DNA from: Gilliamella sp. B3022
Lineage (GTDB): Bacteria; Pseudomonadota; Gammaproteobacteria; Enterobacterales; Orbaceae
Assembly: GCF_028751545.1 (NCBI RefSeq)
Contig: NZ_CP071867.1
Coordinates: forward strand, 310,001 to 374,000
DNA length: 64,000 nt
Reading direction: 5' to 3'
Shown: positions 50,450 to 60,985 of the stretch, piece by piece
Position numbering within the stretch: the stretch's first letter is position 1
Layout of the letters: every line of letters begins with the position of its first letter
The notes under the pieces: generated by a model
What the model saw: only the letters and a program-made list of their open reading frames with translations
Told to the model about the DNA's origin: nothing
Databases searched by the model: none
Program-made: the position numbers and the translations under genes

Positions 50450-52081
50450 TTATCTTGCCGCTAATTGCTGTAATAGTTGATAAGCTTTACCACTACGCAT
50501 CATTTCAATCGCTTGTTTAGCATTTTGTTTTAAGTCGGACTGACCAAACAAACTCATTAACATCGCAACGTTAGCGGCGATCGCTGCTTCATGAGCCGGT
50601 TTGCCATGTCCTTGTAAAATCGCAATTAACATATCACGATTCATCTCTGGCGTGCCACCTTCAATATCTTTTAATGTATATTGCTGTAAGCCAAAATCTT
50701 GCGGTGTTAACGTAAAGTAACGAATTTTGCCATTATGCACTTCAGCCACTTGCGTTTCACCATGAATCGCAACTTCATCCATTCCTGAACCATGTACCAC
50801 ATAGGCATGGGTATAACCTAACATAGTTAACGTTTCAGCAATCGGTTTGATTAAATCTGGGTGATATACCCCTAATAAAATTCGTTTAGGACGAGACGGA
50901 TTAATGAGCGGCCCTAGTACATTAAAAATCGTTCGAGTCTTCAATTGCTGACGAACCGGCGCGGCATGACGAAAACCTGAATGATATTGCTGAGCAAATA
51001 AAAAACATACACCAAGTTCATCTAACGCCTTACGCGAATCTTCAGCCGGCATATTTAACTTAATGCCTAAAGCAGACAACACGTCTGATGAACCTGATTT
51101 ACTGGACACCCCACGGTTACCATGTTTAGCCACCTTATAACCTAACGCAGCAGCCACAAAGGCACTGGCGGTTGAAATATTAATACTGTTGGTACCATCA
51201 CCGCCTGTTCCGACAATATCGGTAAACGCATAATCTGGAATAGCAAAACTATCGGCATTTTCAAGCAACGCTTGCGCGGCTCCTGCGATTTCATCTGGCT
51301 TTTCACCGCGAACTTTCATACTAATTATTGCAGTTGCCAATACCGTCGGTTCGATTTTACCTTGAATAATTAAGTTGAACAGTATTTTACTTTCTTGTTG
51401 GCTTAATACCTGTCCTAAATATAATTTATTGAGAATAGGTTGAACATTATACTCTTGCTTATCAATAATGGCTTCTTGTTTTGGTTGCGCTGTTTGTTGT
51501 GATGGATTAAGCGCCCACTCAATGGTTTGCTCAAGCAGTTTTACCCCTTGAATAGTTAAAATTGATTCGGGATGAAACTGAAAACCACACACCCGATCCT
51601 CATCATTACGCACCGCCATCACAATATTATTACACAAGGCATTAATGGTTAGAGTTTTAGGAATATTTTCGCCTTTTAATGAATGATACCGCGCGACCGG
51701 TAATGGATTAGGTAAGCCTTTGAACATAGCTTGTTCATCGTGTTCAATAAGTGAAGCTTTGCCATGTAAAATATCACCCGCCGGTACAATGCTTCCACCA
51801 TAAGACTCAACAATCGCCTGATGACCAAGGCAGATACCTATAATCGGTAATTTACCTTTTAGGCGTTTAAGTAATTCTGGCATACAACCTGCTTCACTTG
51901 GTGCGCCGGGTCCTGGCGATAACATCAAAATCGGATTTTGCATTTGTGATAGTTTTTCAACTATAACATCAGCCGGGATCGTATTACGGTAAATCGTCAC
52001 ATTATGTTGGCTATTACGTAGTTGATCGACGAGGTTATAAGTAAAAGAATCAATATTATCAATAAATAAAATATTAGCCAT
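50450..52081 (-). CDS. trpGD: Fused anthranilate synthase glutaminase / anthranilate phosphoribosyltransferase
   Basis: 543 residues. The N-terminal glutamine amidotransferase has [15 protein letters not shown] with the catalytic Cys and FQFHPESIL for His/Glu. The C-terminal TrpD begins after about residue 205, with [24 protein letters not shown] and [15 protein letters not shown]. The TrpG-TrpD fusion matches E. coli. The start overlaps the trpE stop as TAATG. Confidence 0.97.
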   Translation of the reverse strand: MANILFIDNIDSFTYNLVDQLRNSQHNVTIYRNTIPADVIVEKLSQMQNPILMLSPGPGAPSEAGCMPELLKRLKGKLPIIGICLGHQAIVESYGGSIVPAGDILHGKASLIEHDEQAMFKGLPNPLPVARYHSLKGENIPKTLTINALCNNIVMAVRNDEDRVCGFQFHPESILTIQGVKLLEQTIEWALNPSQQTAQPKQEAIIDKQEYNVQPILNKLYLGQVLSQQESKILFNLIIQGKIEPTVLATAIISMKVRGEKPDEIAGAAQALLENADSFAIPDYAFTDIVGTGGDGTNSINISTASAFVAAALGYKVAKHGNRGVSSKSGSSDVLSALGIKLNMPAEDSRKALDELGVCFLFAQQYHSGFRHAAPVRQQLKTRTIFNVLGPLINPSRPKRILLGVYHPDLIKPIAETLTMLGYTHAYVVHGSGMDEVAIHGETQVAEVHNGKIRYFTLTPQDFGLQQYTLKDIEGGTPEMNRDMLIAILQGHGKPAHEAAIAANVAMLMSLFGQSDLKQNAKQAIEMMRSGKAYQLLQQLAAR

Positions 52082-53643
52082 TAGAATACACCTTCTACAT
52101 TATGTGCTGCCATAATTGCTCTAACCACAGCGCGCGCTTTATTACGTGATTCGTCGGATTCAAATTGTGGTTCAGAATCTAAAACCACGCCGCCTCCTGC
52201 TTGAACAGTCGCTATGCCGTTTTCAACATAAGCACTACGAATCACAATACACGTATCAAGATCACCATTGGCAGTAAAATACCCTACTGCCCCACCATAG
52301 CTACCCCGTTTAACTTTTTCTGATTCGGCAATCAATTGCATTGCACGAATTTTGGGCGCACCGGTTAATGTCCCCATATTCATGGTCGCTTGATAAGCAT
52401 GAAGTGCATCTAAATCTTCACGTAATTGACCAATGACTTTAGACACCAAATGCATCACAAACGAATAGCGATCAACTTTGAGTAAATCTTTAGTATATCG
52501 TGTACCCGGCTGACAAATACGTGCTAAATCATTACGAGCTAAATCCACTAACATTAAATGTTCTGCTAGTTCTTTCTTGTCGGTACGCATATCTAACTCT
52601 AAACGACTATCTAAATCATAATCAATGTCGCCATTAGCGGTTAAGCCTCGAGGACGCGTTCCGGCAATAGGATAGATTTCAACTTGATTGGTGGCTTTAC
52701 TATATTTAAGCGCGCTTTCTGGTGAAGCACCAAATAACACAAAATCCTTATCTTGCATATAAAACATATAAGGGCTTGGATTATTAGTTTTAAGAAGTTG
52801 ATAGGCAGACAAAGGCTTAGGACAAGGCAATGTAAAACGACGAGATGGCACTGCTTGAAATATTTCGCCTTGTTGAATCGCATCTTGCATCTTTTTAACT
52901 ATGGTATTAAAGTCATCATCACTTTTATTACAATTAACAATAATATTGGCAAGGGATTGAGTAGGAATTGGCTTTATCGGTTGGTTTAACAAAGTTTGCA
53001 GCTCATCAATACGTTTAGTTAAACGTTCCACTTCGTTTGGATCAGCCGTGAAAGCGGTCGCTTTTAATATTGAAACGTGATTTTGATGATTAATTTCTAA
53101 TAACGTTTCGGCTAAATAAAAACAAAAATCTTGGCAGCGCATATCAGTAGGGAGTTTAGGTAAATTTTCAAAACCAGCCACCAAATCATAACTAAATAGC
53201 CCGCCAACAAAAATCGCATCATGGCTTGCTTGTTTCGAATAATTCACAAGACTAAGTAGCGTTCTTAACGCATCAAAAACGGATAGCGATTTTAATCGAG
53301 AATCCTCATCTTGCATGGCATCAACTTGAGGAAACACCAATGTCAACTTTGACGTTTCAACTTCAACTTTCACAGTACTTGCTGAAAATGCATCGGCAAG
53401 TAAAGGTAACAACGTTTGCCCATTTGAAGTTAAAGCTTCAAATATCACCTGCTGATCGATTGCCGAAATGCGTAACGCACTATCCACAATCATCACACTT
53501 TTTATGCCTTGCTTGTTATCGATTTCGGCTGATTCAAGCAGCAATGTAGCTGGCCGGTCATGACATAATTGATAAAATACCTGAGTCGGATCTTGATAAT
53601 AACCAATGGTTTTGGTTATCTGCGTTAATGTTGGCTTATTCAT
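52081..53643 (-). CDS. trpE: Anthranilate synthase component I
   Basis: 520 residues. The LLES motif near residue 36 ([13 protein letters not shown]) is the tryptophan-binding feedback site of enteric TrpE. The C-terminal chorismate-binding domain has [36 protein letters not shown] and [13 protein letters not shown]. It makes anthranilate from chorismate with ammonia from TrpG. First structural gene, behind the leader/attenuator. Confidence 0.97.
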   Translation of the reverse strand: MNKPTLTQITKTIGYYQDPTQVFYQLCHDRPATLLLESAEIDNKQGIKSVMIVDSALRISAIDQQVIFEALTSNGQTLLPLLADAFSASTVKVEVETSKLTLVFPQVDAMQDEDSRLKSLSVFDALRTLLSLVNYSKQASHDAIFVGGLFSYDLVAGFENLPKLPTDMRCQDFCFYLAETLLEINHQNHVSILKATAFTADPNEVERLTKRIDELQTLLNQPIKPIPTQSLANIIVNCNKSDDDFNTIVKKMQDAIQQGEIFQAVPSRRFTLPCPKPLSAYQLLKTNNPSPYMFYMQDKDFVLFGASPESALKYSKATNQVEIYPIAGTRPRGLTANGDIDYDLDSRLELDMRTDKKELAEHLMLVDLARNDLARICQPGTRYTKDLLKVDRYSFVMHLVSKVIGQLREDLDALHAYQATMNMGTLTGAPKIRAMQLIAESEKVKRGSYGGAVGYFTANGDLDTCIVIRSAYVENGIATVQAGGGVVLDSEPQFESDESRNKARAVVRAIMAAHNVEGVF

Positions 53644-53700
53644 TGTTGACTCTCTATTTTTAAATTTTTATTTAAACTATGCATTTGATTATGAAAAACT

Positions 53701-53724
53701 AAAAACCCGCGCTAAGCGGGTTTT
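53701..53724 (-). terminator. trp attenuator
   Basis: On the minus strand ACCCGC and GCGGGT pair around TTAGC and are followed by five T: a compact intrinsic terminator between trpL and trpE. The left arm can instead pair with the GCGGGT at the end of the leader peptide gene (about 53753-53758), giving the competing antiterminator. Confidence 0.9.
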
Positions 53725-53750
53725 ACATACAAAGACAATGCTTTATCAGA

Positions 53751-53828
53751 TTACCCGCCCAAAGTGATACGCCACCAACCAAAATTAGCGAAATTGCAAA
53801 TAATCAAATAACAGTATTGTGATTTCAT
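53751..53828 (-). CDS. trpL: trp leader peptide TrpL
   Basis: A 25-codon frame from ATG at 53828 to TAA at 53751. It ends FGWWRITLGG, with two adjacent Trp codons 17 and 18 codons from the start, as in enteric TrpL (GWWRTS). The stop lies about 27 bases before the attenuator. Stalling at the Trp codons would free the antiterminator pairing. Confidence 0.88.
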   Translation of the reverse strand: MKSQYCYLIICNFANFGWWRITLGG

Positions 53829-53855
53829 GATTATTATTAATGTAAAATGAATGTT

Positions 53856-53889
53856 GTACTATTAAACTAGTTCATTGATGCAATGTCAA
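53856..53889 (-). promoter_or_regulatory. trp promoter with overlapping TrpR operator
   Basis: On the minus strand TTGACA (53889-53884), a 17-base spacer and TTTAAT (53866-53861) form a near-consensus sigma-70 promoter. GAACTAGTTTAATAGTAC (53873-53856) overlaps the -10 and differs little from the E. coli trp operator GAACTAGTTAACTAGTAC. The distance to trpL is about 30 bases. Confidence 0.88.
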
Positions 53890-53986
53890 GTGAATATTTT
53901 GTGTGCAGAAATAAAATTTATTTTAGTATATCAATAGCAAATTTAACCAAAGGATGCTATTTGTTATAAAGCATCCTTTGTAAAAA

Positions 53987-56845
53987 TTAGCGCAACGGCA
54001 TTTCGGATTGAATCACTTTAACCAACTTAGATCTTGGTTTTGACGAAATTCGAAAGTGGTTAGTAATCCATAATTTATGATGTGCTTCACATTGCGGACC
54101 TAAATAAATCTTCTCAATATAATCTTCCACTGTTTTGTAATTAATAAATAAACTGCTGGCTTGAACATAATCTGTCGGCGCTTGAATTTTTTCATCGGCA
54201 ATATTTGTGATATAAATCATTCGACATTCATCTTCATCTTCAAATGCAGCATGTTTAATTAAGCACGAGATAGGCATGACAGCTAAAGTTATTAATTGAT
54301 CGAGAATAGAAAGATTTTTTATCTTTTCGTTCGCCTTTAATTTTTTTATTTTTTGTTTTATTTGATTTAATATCTTTCTAATTGTTTTAATTTTATGCTC
54401 TTCATCTAATTGGGTTAGGTAGTCATTCCATTTTTCTTCAATCTCAGCTGCAGAACTTTCTCGGTGCTCCAGATAAAAAGAAAATTTATTACGTTTGGCA
54501 AGACTAATATATTCATTATTTGGATCAAAATACAAACAACGGAACAAAGGTAGATCATGAAAGAAGGATTGTGTTAACGGTTCGTTCTTCTCATTAGCAT
54601 CAGTTTTATTATCAATAAAATCTTGTTTTGGTATTTTAACTGATGTGAATTTATTTAAATGATTAATACCATCAGGATTGATGCTGTGTTCAACATCGTC
54701 GCCAAAAAAATTTTGATTAAATACGACACTGACACTGGAGCCGACAATATTGTTTTCATTGCCATATAAACGAAATTGATTTAACGAATTATGATTAAAT
54801 GAAAAACTGGCTAAAAAGCTTTTTATTTCACTATCCCTATCGGTTTTAATATTAAGCCAACTAGTGAGCACCTGATTTTCAGTAGGATCGTTCATAAAAT
54901 CAACCACATTTAAACGAAAATCGCTAGTCTCATTTTTTAAAAGACTAAATAACACGCCCGGTCTGGTATAATGCGCAACCTGCCGTTCATATTGTTTGTT
55001 TTGACTTTTTAACTTTTTATTTAATTTAAATGTAACCAGTAACTGCTTCTGAATATTTTCTGCTAATGTTCTGATATCACAAATGTAGTGAGTAACGGAT
55101 TGCTCGCGTTTATTGGCATCGGCAAATAATGTAGAAGCTTCATTATTATTATCAATGACTGATAACATGATTTGAGCAATAGTATAAAGCATAAATAAAT
55201 CATTGGAATAAGATACATTCAGATAATATTCTTCTGCTTTTTTTAAACTACCTTTTGTTTGATTAAAATAGATATTATCCCCTAAATAAATATTTGCCAT
55301 ATTTGAAATTTTAAGATCAGAGCTCTTATAACATTGTAAGAAACATTGACTGGCTTTGTTATAAAGCTGTTTTTCAGTTTGATAGATAAGACCTAAATTC
55401 CATTGAGCCCAAACATAAACATCGGCATTATCCTGCTTTTTCACCCGTAAATAATGGCGTTCGGCCTTTTCGATATCCTGTTTTTTAAATTGGTTAATAA
55501 GGGCTAAATTCCATTGAGCCCTAGCATAAGCTTCGGCATTATCCTGCCTTTTCACCCGTAAATAATGGCGTTCGGCCTGCTCAATATTCTGTTTTTTAAA
55601 TTGGTAAATACCCGCTAGATTAAATTGTGCCTTAGCATAAGCATCGGCATTATCCTGCCTTTTCACCTGTAAATAATGGTGTTCTGCCTGCTCGATATCC
55701 TGTTTTTCTTCTTGGTAAATACCCGCTAAATTAAATTGTGCCTTAGCATAAGCATCGGCATTATCCTGCCTTTGTACCTGTAAATAATAGTGTTCTGCCT
55801 GCTCAATATCCTGTTTTTCAACTTGGTAAATAAGTGCTAAATTCCATTGAGCCTCGGCATAAACATCAGCATTATCCTGCTTTTTCACCTGTAAATAATG
55901 GTATTCTGCCTGCTCGATATCCTGTTTTTCTTCTTCGTAAATAAGCGCTAAATTAAATTGTGCCTTAGCATAAGCATCGGCATTATCCTGCCTTTTCACC
56001 CGTAAATAATGGCGTTCGGCCTGCTCGATATCCTGTTTTTTAAATTGGTTAATAAGGGCTAAATTACATTGTGCCCTAGCATAAGCATTGGCATTATCCT
56101 CCCTTTGTACCTGTAAATAATGGTGTTCTGCCTGCTCGATATCCTGTTTTTCTTTTTCGTAAATAAGCGCTAAATTGTATTGTGCCTTAGCATAAGCATC
56201 GGCATTATCCTGCCTTTGTACCTGCAAATAATGGTGTTCTGCCTGCTCGATATCCTGTTTTTCTTCTTCGTAAATAAGCGCTAAATTAAATTGTGCCTTA
56301 GCATAAGCATCGGCATTATCCTGCCTTTGTACCTGTAAATAATGGTGTTCTGCCTGCTCGATATCCTGTTTTTCTTTTTCGTAAATAAGCGCTAAATTAC
56401 ATTGTGCCCTAGCATAAGCATCGGCATTATCCTCCCTTTGTACCTGTAAATAATGGTGTTCTGCCTGCGCTATGTTATTTTTTTCATCTTGATAGATCTG
56501 GGCTAATTTGAACTGAGCTTGGGCATATAAAATAGGATCAACACTCTTTTCAATCTGTAAATAATGGCATTTGGCTTGCGCTATGTTATTTTCATCTTGA
56601 TATATCAGGGCTAAATTGAACTGAGCTTCGGTATATAATGTCGAATTACCTAGCTTTTCAACCTTTAATAAATGTTTGATTGCGGCTTCACTATTTTTTT
56701 TATCTAAAAAATAAATTTTGGCTAACTCTAATTGAGCCTCTGAATATGCTTCATCGCCATCGTTTTTGGTGATTTTTTTTAAATCTGCAATTTTCTGCTC
56801 GATCGTTTGTTGTTTAATATTTTGTTCAAATTTTTGCTCTTCCAT
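53987..56845 (-). CDS. TPR/Sel1-like 37-residue repeat protein with DUF2971-like C-terminus
   Basis: About 952 residues. After a charged start come eleven or more near-identical 37-residue units of the pattern IEQAEHHYLQVQRQDNADAY, then AKAQFNLALIYEEEKQD, predicted paired helices of the TPR/Sel1 class. The last ~330 residues contain AHYTRPGVLFSLLKN, LNVVDFMNDPTENQVL and FLASFSFNH, the pattern of DUF2971-type proteins. No signal peptide, so cytoplasmic. The ATG at 56845 follows TAGGAATAATA; the frame opens at 56893. It is monocistronic and its function is unknown to me. Confidence 0.8.
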   Translation of the reverse strand: MEEQKFEQNIKQQTIEQKIADLKKITKNDGDEAYSEAQLELAKIYFLDKKNSEAAIKHLLKVEKLGNSTLYTEAQFNLALIYQDENNIAQAKCHYLQIEKSVDPILYAQAQFKLAQIYQDEKNNIAQAEHHYLQVQREDNADAYARAQCNLALIYEKEKQDIEQAEHHYLQVQRQDNADAYAKAQFNLALIYEEEKQDIEQAEHHYLQVQRQDNADAYAKAQYNLALIYEKEKQDIEQAEHHYLQVQREDNANAYARAQCNLALINQFKKQDIEQAERHYLRVKRQDNADAYAKAQFNLALIYEEEKQDIEQAEYHYLQVKKQDNADVYAEAQWNLALIYQVEKQDIEQAEHYYLQVQRQDNADAYAKAQFNLAGIYQEEKQDIEQAEHHYLQVKRQDNADAYAKAQFNLAGIYQFKKQNIEQAERHYLRVKRQDNAEAYARAQWNLALINQFKKQDIEKAERHYLRVKKQDNADVYVWAQWNLGLIYQTEKQLYNKASQCFLQCYKSSDLKISNMANIYLGDNIYFNQTKGSLKKAEEYYLNVSYSNDLFMLYTIAQIMLSVIDNNNEASTLFADANKREQSVTHYICDIRTLAENIQKQLLVTFKLNKKLKSQNKQYERQVAHYTRPGVLFSLLKNETSDFRLNVVDFMNDPTENQVLTSWLNIKTDRDSEIKSFLASFSFNHNSLNQFRLYGNENNIVGSSVSVVFNQNFFGDDVEHSINPDGINHLNKFTSVKIPKQDFIDNKTDANEKNEPLTQSFFHDLPLFRCLYFDPNNEYISLAKRNKFSFYLEHRESSAAEIEEKWNDYLTQLDEEHKIKTIRKILNQIKQKIKKLKANEKIKNLSILDQLITLAVMPISCLIKHAAFEDEDECRMIYITNIADEKIQAPTDYVQASSLFINYKTVEDYIEKIYLGPQCEAHHKLWITNHFRISSKPRSKLVKVIQSEMPLR
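55400..56560 (-). repeat. Tandem 111-bp coding repeats in the TPR protein gene
   Basis: About ten to eleven units of 111 bases, several almost identical at DNA level, for example the CTGCTCGATATCCTG and GCATCGGCATTATCCTG blocks recurring once per unit. The array is open to unit gain or loss by recombination. Confidence 0.9.
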
Positions 56846-57165
56846 TATTATTCCTATTCTGTTTTTCTTGTCATATTTAATCGTAGTAAACAATTAAACG
56901 ACAGCCAGTATGTATTTGGCTGGAATGATTCTTGTTGGTTAATATTAGCGCGTCGTTTAAATTAATAGACACAGTTTAGCGTTAAGTTAAAAAATCACCA
57001 AAAATTTAACAAGGGATAGAGCAAAAATATGACTAAAAATAAATTAGCTTCATAAAATCAATAATAAATAACATAAAGATTATTTATTAATAACTGGTCA
57101 AAAAATCTCATAGCCATTAGAATGCTTATACCGTCGAAATTCATATTACTAAGAGAAATTAATCT
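56846..57165. other. Divergent intergenic region upstream of the TPR gene and qmcA
   Basis: AT-rich. A short stem-loop (CAGCCA/TGGCTG, 56902-56922) is the only structure I see. No confident promoter or coding frame could be assigned. Confidence 0.4.
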
Positions 57166-58074
57166 ATGCCTATATTTTATATTTTTATCGGTATCATCGT
57201 GTTACTCGCACTAATCACCGTTTTAAAATGCATTACCATTGTTCCGCAAGGTTATCAATACACCATTGAGCGTTTTGGAAAATACACCCACACACTTGAA
57301 CCGGGATTGAATATCATTATTCCTTTTATGGATGGGATTGGTCGTAAAATTAATATGATGGAACAAGTGCTTGATATTCCATCACAAGAAGTTATATCAA
57401 AAGATAATGCCAACGTACAAATTGATGCCGTTTGCTTTATTCAAGTGCAAGACGCAGCTAGAGCCGCTTATCAAGTCAATCAACTTGAACGTGCTGTGAT
57501 TAATTTAATGATGACCAATATTCGTACGGTACTCGGCAGCATGGAACTTGATGAAATGCTATCACAACGTGATCATATCAACTCAAAATTACTTAGCATT
57601 GTTGATGATGCAACAAACCCTTGGGGCATTAAAATCACCCGTATTGAAATTCGAGATGTTCGCCCGCCGGCAGAACTTATTGCCGCGATGAATGCACAAA
57701 TGAAAGCAGAACGTAATAAACGTGCGGAAATTCTGGAAGCTGAAGGTGTTCGTCAGGCAGCAATACTACGTTCAGAGGGTGAAAAACAGTCCGAAATATT
57801 AAAGGCCGAAGGTGAGCGACAAGCTGCATTTTTACAAGCCGAAGCCCGTGAACGTGCGGCCGAAGCCGAAGCAAAAGCCACACAAATGGTGTCTGATGCA
57901 ATTGCAGCAGGTAATATTAATGCGGTTAATTACTTTGTTGCACAAAAATATACTGAAGCGCTACAACAAATTGGATCGGCAGATAACAGTAAAGTCATTA
58001 TGATGCCTTTAGATGCATCAAGTTTAATGGGCAGTATTGGTGGCATTGCGGAGCTCATTAAAAACTCTAAATGA
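57166..58074 (+). CDS. qmcA: SPFH/band-7 membrane protein QmcA
   Basis: 302 residues. One N-terminal membrane helix ([17 protein letters not shown]) is followed by the SPFH domain ([29 protein letters not shown]) and a coiled coil rich in EAEGxRQA repeats. This is the stomatin/paraslipin type, close in length to E. coli QmcA (YbbK), a membrane-microdomain protein. It is followed by an NfeD-like gene, its usual partner. Confidence 0.92.
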   Translation: MPIFYIFIGIIVLLALITVLKCITIVPQGYQYTIERFGKYTHTLEPGLNIIIPFMDGIGRKINMMEQVLDIPSQEVISKDNANVQIDAVCFIQVQDAARAAYQVNQLERAVINLMMTNIRTVLGSMELDEMLSQRDHINSKLLSIVDDATNPWGIKITRIEIRDVRPPAELIAAMNAQMKAERNKRAEILEAEGVRQAAILRSEGEKQSEILKAEGERQAAFLQAEARERAAEAEAKATQMVSDAIAAGNINAVNYFVAQKYTEALQQIGSADNSKVIMMPLDASSLMGSIGGIAELIKNSK

Positions 58075-58194
58075 TGTCACAAGGTAGTTTCCGAACTGGT
58101 TGTATATATTTTCCAAGGTACTTTAAGTACAAGTTATTTTGGAATTAAATAAATACTTTTGCAATTTCAATTATGTAATTAGGTAAATTAAACG

Positions 58195-58659
58195 ATGACT
58201 GATATTTTAACCGTTATTTATAATTCCCCTCATTGGGTATTTTTTATTTTAGGGGGAACATTATTAATTGCAGAATTGCTTGGTACTGGTGGCTACTCAC
58301 TTTGGAGCGGCATCGCTGCAATTGTTGTGGGTCTTATTGCTTGGATTTTGCCTCTGTCTTGGCCTGTTTTATGGATTTTATTTGCTATATTTACCTTGGT
58401 TTCAGCATATTTATGGTGGCTATGGCTTAAAAAGTCTGGGCAAAGCAAACCGAATAGCAACGAAATTAATCAACCACAACAAGATTTAATTGGTATTAAA
58501 ACCCTTGTTACTGACGCCATTATCAATGGCTCAGGCCGAGTCAAAATCAAAGACGGCACTTGGCCAGCACAATGTAATATTAATTTACCGGTTGGTCATG
58601 CTGTTGAAGTTATCGCGGTTAATGGTCTAGTTTTAACGGTACAACCAATAAAAAACTAG
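58195..58659 (+). CDS. NfeD-like membrane protein (YbbJ type), partner of QmcA
   Basis: 154 residues. It has several membrane helices in the first 85 residues (VFFILGGTLLIAELLG, IAAIVVGLIAWILPLSWPVLWILF) and a C-terminal OB-fold NfeD domain (GRVKIKDGTWPAQCN, VGHAVEVIAVNGLVLTVQPI). It lies 120 bases after qmcA, matching the ybbK-ybbJ pair of E. coli, where the two proteins are thought to work together at the membrane. Confidence 0.9.
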   Translation: MTDILTVIYNSPHWVFFILGGTLLIAELLGTGGYSLWSGIAAIVVGLIAWILPLSWPVLWILFAIFTLVSAYLWWLWLKKSGQSKPNSNEINQPQQDLIGIKTLVTDAIINGSGRVKIKDGTWPAQCNINLPVGHAVEVIAVNGLVLTVQPIKN

Positions 58660-58681
58660 TCACATTTTGCTTTTTACCAGT

Positions 58682-58712
58682 AAAAAAACGCGCCTAAGGC
58701 GCATTTTTTTTT
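58682..58712. terminator. Bidirectional terminator between nfeD-like gene and yqfB
   Basis: GCGCC-TAA-GGCGC stem with an A-run on the left and a run of nine T on the right, serving both convergent transcripts. Confidence 0.9.
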
Positions 58713-59034
58713 AGATTGATAATAGTTGAAAAGCAATAATAACAAACTGTTGTTCGTTAGGATAAATGTCACTAATGATTTTTTTCAGTTCAGTTAAGCT
58801 CATATTTTCCTGCTTAGCCTGTTCTTCAGTCAATTGATTGAGTGTTACAGGCGTCACATTAGTAATTTTTATACTACAAAAATATGCATCCGTTTCAAAA
58901 ACGCCCACTCGCAACGTATCACCAACCTTAAAATGTGATTCACTTTTATCACGAATAGTAATCGTTTTTAAACCTGCCAAAATATCCGATTTAAAACGTT
59001 GGTAAAACGTTATATCATTTTTCACAACGATCAT
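58711..59034 (-). CDS. yqfB: YqfB-type ASCH-domain N4-acetylcytidine amidohydrolase
   Basis: About 108 residues, closely following E. coli Yqf[35 protein letters not shown], then [21 protein letters not shown] fold; the E. coli enzyme hydrolyses N4-acetylcytidine. The start is either ATG 59034, which is very close to AAAAAGG, or GTG at 59025; longer frames up to 59082 overlap the upstream gene. It follows the nucleotidase gene by about 20 bases, so both may serve nucleoside salvage. Confidence 0.9.
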   Translation of the reverse strand: MIVVKNDITFYQRFKSDILAGLKTITIRDKSESHFKVGDTLRVGVFETDAYFCSIKITNVTPVTLNQLTEEQAKQENMSLTELKKIISDIYPNEQQFVIIAFQLLSI

Positions 59035-59054
59035 CCTTTTTATTAAACGAGCGG

Positions 59055-60722
59055 TTAAGGTTTGATACCGATCACTTGCCAATTATGGTTAGATTCATCA
59101 GTAATTTTACCTTTTTTGACGTCTGTAATATATTTTATCGTCATATTACGGATAGTGCCTTGTTCATCACCAAAAGCGGTTCGTGAATCCCAAGTTGGTT
59201 CAACACGTCTTCCTTCTAATGGCCCACCTTTTTTGACTAACATCTCGTAACGATAAGCGTTCATACCTAATTTTAGCTTCATATCCGCAGTGATAGCCTG
59301 ACCATTAAGCAATGTTAAATTTTTAATTCGCTCACCAACCGGTTGAGTTAAATCAATAGTATATTTGACCCCACCAAACATATCGTAAGTCATATATTTT
59401 GACGCGCCACGAATGGGATCATATTGATAATTTTTATCGCCCGGTTGTACTTGAGCAAAATAAGCAGCAGACCATTCCATATAGTCTTTAAGGTCTTGAC
59501 CGGTAACTTCGAATATACTGGTTTCACCAGCGGTATATTGATAATTATTGGCGATATCTTTACGCGTAATTGGACCTTTATTCAGTATTGCTTTTTTATT
59601 ATCAACCAACACAGAAGTCACATCCGCACCGCTATAATATAATTGAACAGCGTTGAGTAAATGGGTTAGCCCTGTTTCTTCGAGGTAAATCGCAGGAATA
59701 CCATGAATCATTTGCTGGGGGACCAAATCACGATCGGTTTCACCAATAACCTGATTGGCTATTTCTCTTAATTGTTGATGATAAGGCGCATAAATTTTTT
59801 CAATTGCCGGATCGGCAGCATACGATTTAACTGGCTGTGTTTCGGCTTTTTTATTCACTAAAGAGGTTTTGTTTTTTTCAAGATCAAAGGTTAAATCAAC
59901 CACCGAAACCACGGTACCATAACGATGCGGTTCAGTAATCAAAACATTATTGATCACTTTTTCACTTATATTTTGATGATTGTGCCCAGCTATAATCACA
60001 TCGATATCGGGCACTTGGTTAGCCACATCAGCAACGCCGGTTCCTGGTTTATTGTTTTCATTATCCACCCCCATATGGGTAACTAAAACAATAGCATCAA
60101 CATGTTGTTGTTTTAACTTTTCAACTTGTTTTTGTATTTCTGGAATTGGCATAGTGAATTCCATTTGTTTTACATAACCTGTTTTATCTTCATATTCAGG
60201 TACAAATGGTGTCGTTGCCCCAATAAAACCAATTTTTACACCATCTTTTTCAATAATGGATGTAGCGGGTAAATAGGCTTTACCTGAGTCTTTATAAAAG
60301 ATGTTCGCTGCTAATGTTTTACCTTTAAATTCAGCAACGATTTTATCAACAACTGGCATGCCAAAATTAAATTCATGGTTACCTAATACCATAATGTCAT
60401 ATTTCATAGTATTAAGAGCCTCAATAGCTGGATGATTTTTCACATCGTGAAAACGTTCAATTTGGTTATCTTGAATAATATCACCCGCATCAACCAAAAT
60501 AACATTGGCATGATTGCTACGATATTGATTCACAAAGGAAGAAATTTGAGCATAAGAGCCAGAAAAATCCGCCTTGTCGGTACCGTAATCCCAAGGTAAC
60601 ATGCGACCATGGACATCTGTTGTTGCGAGAATCGATACATTAATCTGTTTTGCCAATACGTGAAATGAACTGCTAAATATTAAAATGCTACACAATGAGA
60701 GTAGCTTTTTGTTAATGCGCAT
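59055..60722 (-). CDS. Periplasmic 5'-nucleotidase / cyclic phosphodiesterase family enzyme
   Basis: 555 residues with a signal peptide ([18 protein letters not shown]). The metallophosphatase domain has [24 protein letters not shown] and GHNH metal ligands. The C-terminal 5'-nucleotidase substrate domain includes [16 protein letters not shown] and the tail motif EGRRVEP. The [10 protein letters not shown] start recalls CpdB-type 2',3'-cyclic phosphodiesterases, while the length is that of UshA, so substrate is open. It would free nucleosides in the periplasm for uptake. yqfB follows. Confidence 0.88.
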   Translation of the reverse strand: MRINKKLLSLCSILIFSSSFHVLAKQINVSILATTDVHGRMLPWDYGTDKADFSGSYAQISSFVNQYRSNHANVILVDAGDIIQDNQIERFHDVKNHPAIEALNTMKYDIMVLGNHEFNFGMPVVDKIVAEFKGKTLAANIFYKDSGKAYLPATSIIEKDGVKIGFIGATTPFVPEYEDKTGYVKQMEFTMPIPEIQKQVEKLKQQHVDAIVLVTHMGVDNENNKPGTGVADVANQVPDIDVIIAGHNHQNISEKVINNVLITEPHRYGTVVSVVDLTFDLEKNKTSLVNKKAETQPVKSYAADPAIEKIYAPYHQQLREIANQVIGETDRDLVPQQMIHGIPAIYLEETGLTHLLNAVQLYYSGADVTSVLVDNKKAILNKGPITRKDIANNYQYTAGETSIFEVTGQDLKDYMEWSAAYFAQVQPGDKNYQYDPIRGASKYMTYDMFGGVKYTIDLTQPVGERIKNLTLLNGQAITADMKLKLGMNAYRYEMLVKKGGPLEGRRVEPTWDSRTAFGDEQGTIRNMTIKYITDVKKGKITDESNHNWQVIGIKP

Positions 60723-60875
60723 TTTTATCTCCTATCAATATTCTGCACATTTTAAATTTTAATAAATAAAGTAGAGTCAAGATATGCTATTTTTCATATT
60801 TATAATTTTCATCCTCAACTCACAGTAACTTATTTAGTAAATAGGCGTCTATTGGTATTTGACTGTAATTGTGAT

Positions 60876-60914
60876 AAAAAAAATGCCCATCAATCTTTAT
60901 TGAAAGATGAGCAT
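60876..60914 (-). terminator. Rho-independent terminator after btsT
   Basis: On the minus strand TGCTCATC and GATGGGCA (one G-U pair) form the outer stem, followed by eight T. It lies about 70-110 bases beyond the btsT stop. Confidence 0.8.
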
Positions 60915-60985
60915 AAGATAGGCAATTTAAAACTTATTAATAATCTTAAGAAACCTAATTAATAAGGCATCCTATCAAATAATAA

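Noticed and set aside
55400-56560. CRISPR-like or VNTR non-coding array
   Set aside because: Units are 111 bases, in frame, and encode TPR-like helices throughout.
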